NCBI RefSeq assembly: GCF_036669915.1
Contig: NC_089320.1
Coordinates: forward strand, 3,030,129-3,094,128
Origin: Pocillopora verrucosa
Taxonomy: Eukaryota > Cnidaria > Anthozoa > Scleractinia > Pocilloporidae
Reading direction: 5' to 3'
DNA: 64,000 bases
Shown here: positions 56,501 to 64,000 of the stretch, piece by piece
Layout of the letters: every line of letters begins with the position of its first letter
Numbering within the stretch: the stretch's first letter is position 1
Program-made: the position numbers and the translations under genes
The notes under the pieces: model-generated
The model's database searches: none
What the model saw: the letters and a program-made list of their open reading frames with translations, nothing else
What the model was told of the DNA's origin: nothing

Positions 56501-59500
56501 TCTGACAAATGGAGAGGAGGTGAGTGATGGATGGACTCAAGAAAGTAGTTTTAATTAGTTATATTTTTTCATTATTATTAAGGATTTATGTTTGGCAACT
56601 GCCTGACAGTAGAAGGTACTTGTCATTTCCCCACATGCGTGGGGCTTGTTAATGATGCTTTGTTTCATTCATTTGCATTTTTTTGGATATGAGGGTTCTT
56701 ATTCATTCCATTTATTTTCAAGGATCTGATTGTTAAATCTCCCATTTAGCTGAGACACATTACCTTGTAAATCAGTTACAAGAATCTGGTTTCAGATCAA
56801 GAAAAAAACACTACTTGATCAATTCAAGTAGATATTCTTATTTCCTGTTTGCTGGATAATGCAAGGATGTTATAGGGTTGGGTTACATGTTCATCACTCA
56901 CTGGGGTTTGAGGGTTAATTGTCTACCTGCCTGTAAAGCAGAGAAGGACACTGCACACACCTGCAGGTTGTAAGAGTACATATTGCATAGTGAGCAGTGG
57001 GAATCAGAATCAGAAAAATCAAAAGGTTTCCATATTGTTCTGTAGGTGGTCCATCAAGAGGCCGTGCATCCTGGAGAGGGGGAACAGAGTCCTATCGAGA
57101 ACGAGGTCATCCTGATGACGAGTGGCAAACAGCACGTGGCAGTCGTCGGTCTTATCATGATAATGAAGATGTTCGGTGGGGCTCATCTTATGACAGGCTC
57201 CCTGAATGGAGTAATGATGATAATGAAGATTTTACAACTCCTGGCACATTTGATTCTTCAGGAGCATTTGTGTCTAAGGTAGCCTGTTATGTCTTCTCCA
57301 TCTCTAAAAAAGTCTTCTTCATCCTATTTAACTTTTTGAGTGCTTTTACCATTGTCCATGTTGTGTGCTGCACTGTATTACTTTGGAAGGTAACATGCTA
57401 GTGTAATTTGCTTTCAGTGTGTTGGGAGTTGGACCAAACCCTCTGAAATTTTGACATACAGAACAAGTCATTAGGTACCTGAAGGGAAAAAAATCACAGA
57501 ATACATAGGACACTGGAATCTAGCAGTCAATGCATTGTATTAAAATTTGGATTATATACAATGGAGGGAAATTCGTAAAGTTTATTCTTTAATAATTGCT
57601 GTTTGATTCAACATGTTTACTTATGGACCACCTCTCCCATGGTACTGAAAACATTGTTTTGTTTTGTTTTGTTAGCAAAAGGAAGAGGACAGCCAAAGTA
57701 AAGATGAGAGAAAATATGTTGAAAATAGAGATAAAAATATGGGAAATCAGGTTAGATAATTGTAAAGAATGTACATAAACTTGACCCATTTTTTTGTTAT
57801 TTTATTGCCTCTTTTATTATTCTATAACTTCAGTTCTAATGATTATTCATGGATAACTTGTTATGGGAGATGTGGTTGCCTGGTAGTTCATGCACTGGAC
57901 TGTGGGTCTAGAGGTCTGGGTTCCAGACTTGGCTAGTTCATCATGCTCTGTTCATGGGCGAATCATGTCACTTTCACAGTGCATCTGTCCACCCAGGAGT
58001 ATAAATGAGTATTGGTGAATTATCAGGAAAGTCTGATGAAATGCTGGGGTGGGGGGCGGTAATGGTACTCCCTGATGACAGCTTTGTGTATGTTGCCATG
58101 GATCAGATTTGAAAATAAAATTCTTAGTGGTGGGTTACTGGGGTGTATTTCTCCTTGTTATGACTTTAAGTGCCAACATGCTTCTGTTGTAAATAGTCTG
58201 AAAGTGATGATGAAGAACCACCAGATGTTTGGGATGATGAGGACAAGGATGCAGTCCAAACAAAACACTCTGACTCAGGTCTGTCACCTGGTGTAAACTG
58301 TGTATTGCTACTAGAAGTAATCTACCTCTTAATAATTATACTTGTATTGAAAGCTTCCAAAGGACATATGGAAATTTTGAGTTGGGTTATGCTCTTGGCA
58401 TAGTGTGAAACCTAACCTATCCCTACTCTTATGTTTTCAAAATGGTTGGTTGCCTCTCCATGCTTTGTAGTTTGTGATTGACCTCTCTATTTATCATGGG
58501 TTTTAGGAACAAGACCTGTCAGTGAAGGAAAACCACCAGAAACATTAGAACAACAAAAACCACCAGCCGCTAAACCACCTTCTACACATCAAACAACAGA
58601 TACATGCAAACCTTCTCCCTCAACTACAACTTCACCACCTCCATCTCCATCACACTCCTCCACTTCACAGCAAAGAACACCTAATTCTACTCCGTCCAAT
58701 GCACCTAACAAACCATTCGCCCATGTACCTCCACAAGCTCACATCACCACATCCTCAACAATGCTGGAACAAGCTGCTGGCAGTCTGAAAGAAGAGGAGC
58801 CTAACATGGACCATTTTGCACAAGCTGCGGAAAACCTTGTGGCTTCATTAGATGATGATGAAGAGGTAGGGTAACAATTTTGTGGCCTTAAATCTCTATT
58901 TCATAAGATCCATGTCGTATTTCTCTTTCTGCTGCTTTCTGCTCACGGTAGAAACAAGTTTGTGTGGATTTTAAGTTCATGTCATCCCTTCCTAAAAAAA
59001 GAGGTTGGTATTGGAAATCATGGTGCATTTTGATATTATAGCATTTCTGGTGAATGTGATTAATTTATCCAGAAATTAGAGACTTTCAGATTCTCATTAC
59101 AAAAACTGTTTTCCATGAAGCTTCATTAGCTACAAAGTTTGCACAGGTAATTTGTGATCAGATACAATTTAGCAATTTCTCAACGGAACAAAAATAACTG
59201 CCTACTAGATGGTGTCAAGTCTTCAGAACTACACCATTTTTGCCACAGTAGGACTTGGGTTTTTAACTGCAAGCATGCTGCAGGTTCATGCATGCTGACT
59301 GTTTCCCCACCAGTAAAAATTGGAGTTGAATTTACTATAGAACCTAACCATCCATATTATTTCTCTCAACAATAGGACATACATGTATAATGTAAAAAAA
59401 ACTTCATTTCCTTTGATCTTTCAACAGGAGGATTTAAAAGAAGGGGAACAACCTACTACACAGCAGAAGCAGGAATATCGCAGTTCACCAACAACTACAG

Positions 59501-62500
59501 AAGAGGTGCAATGGAGTTACACTGATCCACAGGGCAAAGTGCAAGGTAAGTTATCTGTTTTGGCAGTCAGGAACCAGATGGTGCACGGAGTGGCTCATGT
59601 AATTCTGTAACTTTACCACTGTGAATTATGAACAACTTTCAGGTGCAAGACAATGAAGAGGATCCTGCAGATAGTAAAATAAGATAATTTTGAGCTTTTT
59701 GTTAAAAAAATCAGAACTGCAAGTAGTTTGAGCAAAGTTTTGCTTCATCAGCAAGGAAGCAGGTTATAATGATTTTTATCCTGTGAGTTAGACAAGAGGC
59801 AGCAAATTTTTGAGTCATGTGAAAATTTCTTGGGCATAAATTCCTTTGTTTCCTCATCTCAAATCAAACACAAATATCTCAAAACTGGGTTTAAAGGTTT
59901 CAAAACTAATATTATGCATATCTAGACTCAACTCAAGCTTTGATCCTTGAGGCTTTTTTGAAAGTGAAGGATTGAGGATTTAGTTTTGAGGGACTGTTTA
60001 CCTACTTTTGAACAGTACTGTATGTGCAAGTTACCCAAACATTAATGGGGGCATTTTTCAAACAGGTCCATTTTCCAACTCTGAGATGGCAGACTGGTTT
60101 AGTCATGGTTACTTCACAATGGGATTGTTGGTCAAACGAACTATTGATGAGATTTTCCAACCACTTGGTGAGGAACTTCATTCTGTGAGGACTCATGATA
60201 CTGCCAATATGTTTGTGAAATGTTATATGTTGGTTTTACAAGCTATCAAGACAATCTACTAAGTTCAAACAGTTTTTTTACCTACGCTTACAGTGCCCAA
60301 GCTCTCTTGGAGTACAGAACATGAACTAGAGATAATTTGTTACTATAGTGGTTTCATATACCTGCCTTGCATCAATAGTTTTACTAAGATGTACTATGTG
60401 TGCAATGTTTGGTGACAAAAGAACAAATCTGTCAGATATATAGGATACTTGTATATGTGGTTTGGACAATAAGTTTGTGCACAAGATAACTAACACAAAG
60501 CTGTCTGTAATTCTTTCCAATTATTTGCAAATATTGTGACATGGCAGGCGAGATTATTAAACAATGGGGGAGAGTGCCCTTCACCCCTGGTCCTCAGCCG
60601 CCTCCCTGTAAGGTAAGAATTTTTGTGTTTATCTCACAAGGGTGCTACCAAAAAGCCAAACTTAAACCCCTTACACCCTAACATCAGTATGCATACTCTC
60701 CATACTGTTCTGTATACATTTCTTAAGGTGCATACAATAAGAATTTGTTAAACAGTCAAGAGCCTCATAAGTTCACAATTATTTCATTTATTTTTGTGAC
60801 TTCGATGTTTGATTAAGGGGGTGATTTTGTTAGGAGAAATTAGATGCTTATCGCTCTTCTGGAATAAGGGTTTGATGAGCCTCGCTTTTCTTTAGTGTTA
60901 AATCAACATTTTGTACCTTTCAGCTTTGCTCATGAGTTTATTTACAATTTAAGCATTCATTAGGAAGAATTTAGTCAACTGTGTTCATAGTTAGATGTGT
61001 TAGAGCTACCTTAAATTGCATGCCTTGAACTGCTTTTTAGTTGTATATTGTAATTGCTAAAGAGCTGTTCATCTGTGATGTTGCAGGTTGTTCCTGAACA
61101 CATTCAGAGACAACAACAGATCTTAGCCCAACAACAGCAATACCAACATCTGATGCAGCAACACTACCTTCAACAGCAACTGTTCCATCAGCAAGCAATG
61201 ATGATGCAGGTAGAGTAACAACAGACCAAACAGAGCAGAGATAGTGGTATGGCAAGAATGAAGTCATCTTTAGGTTGAGTCTGTTCTTTCCTGTCTAGCC
61301 TTACCTCAATAGTCTTCCTCCAAGTTTGTCAGTCTGTCAGTCTTATCAGAGCCTCAGAGAGAGAGGTCTGCAAGGGTTCTAGCATTGCTAATCCTCACTG
61401 TTAGAGCCAGACACTGGCAAACCTCTCACCTTTGAAATCTTTGGGCAGAAAAACATACGCCTTCCAAGGTTAATAATTAGGGCTTACTCACAAGGTAGGG
61501 TGGGGCCTCGTAGCTCTGAGAAGATGTGAACATAGTTGTCTCACCAGCTACCATAATAATTAAGATACTTCAGCATGTTAAAATACAAAATGATGTTGGT
61601 GTCTCTCTTTCTCTCTTCCTCCCAGCAACAACAACTGCAACATAGCCAACAGCAAATGCAACAGATGCAGCAGATGCCACCACCACCTCAGCATTCCCCA
61701 ACACAAAACAGCTCATCTCCTATGACGCAGCATGGTCAACCTCAGGCAAAACAGGCAGGAGTCCATCACTTGGAACAGCAACCCCAACAAGGAAGACCCC
61801 AAACTCTGTCACCGCACGCTGAATCAATCTGGGGCACTGGAACGCCACCCCAAGCTTCTCCTTGTAAGTTTGACCTTGCCCTTTTTGGTGCTCATTGCTT
61901 TAAAAATTTTCCTGATTTGTTAGGGACACACTAGTTTTCAAGTCAGCAACATACAAACCTTTTCTTTGAGATGATGAAAACTTGCAACAAACGATCAATC
62001 TTTATGGTATCACCATTTTCCCGTGCTAGAGCAAAATTTGGTGACCATGGCCTTCCTAACCCCCCTTCCCCCCCCCCCCTTAGAAAATCTGAGTTACACC
62101 TCTGAGCATGGCATAGAGTTTTGAAAGAAGAATAAATAAGAGGCTGAAAAAATGAATAGTAAGAAAACTTGGAGATTATCTTAAAATTGTATTGAGTTTC
62201 CTCTTTCTACAGCCATCATTGCACCTGGTCCTTGGTCTCCTGTAACAACAACATCGGCTGGAAAAGGCTGGGATACAGAAAATAGGTAAAGTTGTCTTGA
62301 GTGTCCTTGGTGCTTAGCTTTCCACTTTGGCTTCTTCTGCATGTATCGATCAGGAATCTTTCTCCTCTGTCTTTGTTGGGTTCTATTCCATGACAAGCCG
62401 ATATTGCGGGCAAATTATAAAGAGTGTTAATTGGTTTTCATTTTAAAAAACTGATATACTACAAGCACTCTGATTGGTCAAAACTTTTCGTTTATTGCAC

Positions 62501-64000
62501 TGGCAAACCCATAGAAAATTGAAGTTTGTTTATAAAGGCAATAAATCAAACTTTCTGTCAGTTTACTAGCGTAATAACTCACTTGAGATCTTGGGGAACA
62601 CTCGAACAGTTTGCAAATCACACGCCGAAGGCGAGCGATTTATAAACCTTTTCAAGTGTTTTCCTAACATTCTGTGTGGGTTTTGACGGCAGTAAAGCGA
62701 TAGAAAGTGCGGTCTATTTCTTAGAAATATATTTTTTGGAACTTGATGTTATTCAATTTTTACTAAAATGACAGTTACGGATGCGCCTTTCTTTTCTCGT
62801 TAAAACCGTTGCCTTGATCGAGAAAACTGTTGAAATAGAATGAAAAAAAATTTGCGGACTCCTCCGATAAGGAAGTGGCCTATGTTAAGCCTATTTTTGA
62901 CCAGTGTTTTTTTTCAACATTTCCTTCCATTTTTTTAGCCAACAGAATGTTCCATCCTTTGAGGAAATACAGAGAATGGAAGAAGAGAAAGAAAAGCAGG
63001 CAAGGGTAAGGCTATTATAGTTTTGTTGATTCGCTAGCATTGGCGTCATATCTTGATGCCTATTTCTTACCATATTCCCCTTTCTTATCCAGCTTGAAAT
63101 GGAAAGAAGAGAAGCTAATGCCAGGGCTATGAGACTGAAGCAAGAGGAAGAAGAACGGAGACGCGCGCAGGAGGCAGCCATGCTCAAGAAACAACAACAA
63201 GAGGACGAGGAAAGACGGCAATTGCAGGAGACGGAGAGAAGAAGAAAAGAACAAGAAGAACTCAGAAAGGTTGGTGTGTGATGCAGATGGCTGGGTTCAG
63301 GGATTTGGAAATGATTACTAACTTAAGAAGCTAGAGATTTGGAAGTGATCCTCGCAATGATGTTCACTACTTAGGCAGTAGTGAAAATAAGGCCTGAAAA
63401 AAAATTCAGGCCTGTACGTGATTTGAACCCATGACCTCGGCGATACCGGTGCAGCGCTCTACCAACTGAGCTAACAAGCCAACTGGGAGCTGGTCATGAT
63501 GGTGGTTCTAAATAAACCCGTGAAGTGACGAATAGACGGTTAAGAATACATGAAAGCCATATATTTGAATTTCAGGCCTTATTTTCACTACTGCCTAAGT
63601 AGTGCACATCACTGCGAGGATCACTTTCATCCACGTCTTTATCCGCAGTTCAAATATATGACTTTCATATATTCTTAACCGTCTAAGCTAGAGATTGTTG
63701 GCAATTTTTTCTTTGTAAGCACCTCAAGAAATGTATTAGAGATCAGTCGGGAGAATTTGCATACTGATGTTAGGGTGGAAAGGGTGAAAACTTCTTGAGC
63801 TGCAAATGACAGTATTTGAAGTCTCTCTTATCATTTTTCTAAGAAACAGGAAGAAGCGCGAAGAAAACAAGAAGAAGAGCTGAGAAGGAAACAAGAACAA
63901 CAGGAAGTGTTACGCCAACAAGAACAGCAGCAACGGCAACAGCTTGAGCAACAGAAAGCGGAGCAGAAGCGACTACACGAGGTACGGCAACAGCAGCAGC
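53512..64000 (+). CDS. GIGYF2: GRB10-interacting GYF protein (GIGYF1/2 homologue), 3' end beyond window
   Basis: Translational repressor that, in animals, bridges 4EHP to target mRNAs and binds proline-rich partners through its GYF domain. Nineteen exons: 53512-53543, 54298-54514, 55142-55250, 55622-55742, 55960-56000, 56334-56519, 57046-57278, 57676-57750, 58197-58278, 58507-58865, 59428-59545, 60066-60167, 60548-60612, 61087-61209, 61626-61863, 62213-62285, 62939-63005, 63093-63269, 63850->64000; about 856 residues so far. FGPEWLRALSSGNSVTSPP opens the protein, with a 4EHP-type motif RYGKEEMLALF (Y39...L45). RG-rich segments follow, then LPEW and FDSSGAF, then the GYF domain from W514 (DPQGKVQGPF, WFSHGYF at 535-541), then glutamine-rich exons and a long charged coiled coil. 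The first tyrosine of the longer vertebrate motif is His37 here. GIGYF1 versus GIGYF2 cannot be decided for a cnidarian single copy. Confidence 0.94.
54196..54220 (+). repeat. (TTA)n microsatellite
   Basis: About eight TTA triplets just upstream of GIGYF exon 2. Confidence 0.85.
57855..58075 (+). mobile_element. tRNA-derived SINE, copy 2
   Basis: Head with GTGGTTGCCTGGTAGTTCAT and GGTCTGGGTTCCAGAC, body with CCACCCAGGAGTATAAATG, as in the copy at 10980-11252. In GIGYF intron 8. Confidence 0.7.
61087..61740 (+). repeat. CAA/CAG-rich coding region of GIGYF
   Basis: Exons 14 and 15 are dominated by CAA and CAG codons (QQQQYQHLMQQHYLQQQ and similar). CAA/CAG interruption limits pure repeat length. 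A second Gln-rich run begins in the last exon near 63890. Confidence 0.8.
63347..63680. mobile_element. Inverted-repeat element carrying a tRNA-like gene
   Basis: The left arm (about 63347-63400, GATCCTCGCAATGATGTTCA ... AATAAGGCCTGAAA) pairs with the right arm (about 63572-63626, TTTCAGGCCTTATTTTCACT ... CACTGCGAGGATCAC). The tRNA-like sequence lies between. In GIGYF intron 18. Confidence 0.7.
63408..63480 (-). tRNA. tRNA-like sequence inside inverted-repeat element
   Basis: 73 nt. Acceptor arms GGCTTGT / ACAGGCC pair over all seven positions (one G-T). D stem GCTC/GAGC is perfect, with A-box TAGCTCAGTTGG and B-box-like GGGTTCAAATC. The anticodon stem pairs only three of five positions, U33 is missing, and the T stem has a mismatch. 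Most likely a tRNA-derived promoter within a mobile element, not a working tRNA. Confidence 0.45.

Noticed and set aside
61037..61267. Minus-strand frame rich in Val/Ser
   Set aside because: Antisense shadow of the CAA/CAG-rich GIGYF exon 14.
63099..63281. Separate small charged protein
   Set aside because: It is exon 18 of GIGYF (coiled-coil region); the frame joins its neighbours at consistent phases.

Overview
This is nuclear DNA of an animal, most likely an anthozoan cnidarian such as a stony coral. Seven spliced genes and one gene with an intronless coding region can be built from GT-AG exons whose phases all agree. Their products match animal or general eukaryotic families. Intergenic and intronic DNA is AT-rich and packed with short palindromic transposons, tRNA-derived SINE-like repeats and decayed retroelements. 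Nothing looks bacterial, although two of the gene families (urease and UreD) are rare in animals.

Layout. (1) 46-13195, minus strand: the 5' two fifths of a fused gamma-beta-alpha urease (it runs off the left edge), with a complete urease accessory protein UreD gene directly upstream in the same orientation. (2) About 13.3-23.4 kb: a gene desert of repeats. It includes a 2.06 kb inverted-repeat transposon carrying eight ~172 bp tandem units, a 118 bp triplication joined to a second inverted-repeat element, and a Penelope-type foldback repeat. (3) 23400-30847, plus strand: two tandem P4HTM-like prolyl 4-hydroxylase genes with identical three-exon structure. (4) 32442-41974: a SAC3D1 homologue (minus) and MORN1 (plus, 13 exons), head to head with ~210 bp between start codons. 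(5) 43449-52860, minus: a complete 13-exon DNAJC16 (ER J-domain/thioredoxin-like membrane protein). (6) 53512-64000, plus: GIGYF1/2 homologue, 18 complete exons plus a nineteenth that runs off the right edge, head to head with DNAJC16.

How the genes work together. Urease and UreD belong to one pathway: UreD helps deliver nickel to apo-urease. Their adjacency in an animal genome is the most notable gene-level feature. The two P4HTM paralogues are ER-type 2-oxoglutarate dioxygenases; both keep the iron and 2-oxoglutarate ligands but differ in their second EF-hand and in one splice donor. SAC3D1/MORN1 and DNAJC16/GIGYF are divergent pairs that probably share promoter regions. The repeat layer holds a Penelope-like family whose units contain hammerhead-ribozyme-like cores; one copy supplies the polypyrimidine tract of a DNAJC16 splice acceptor.
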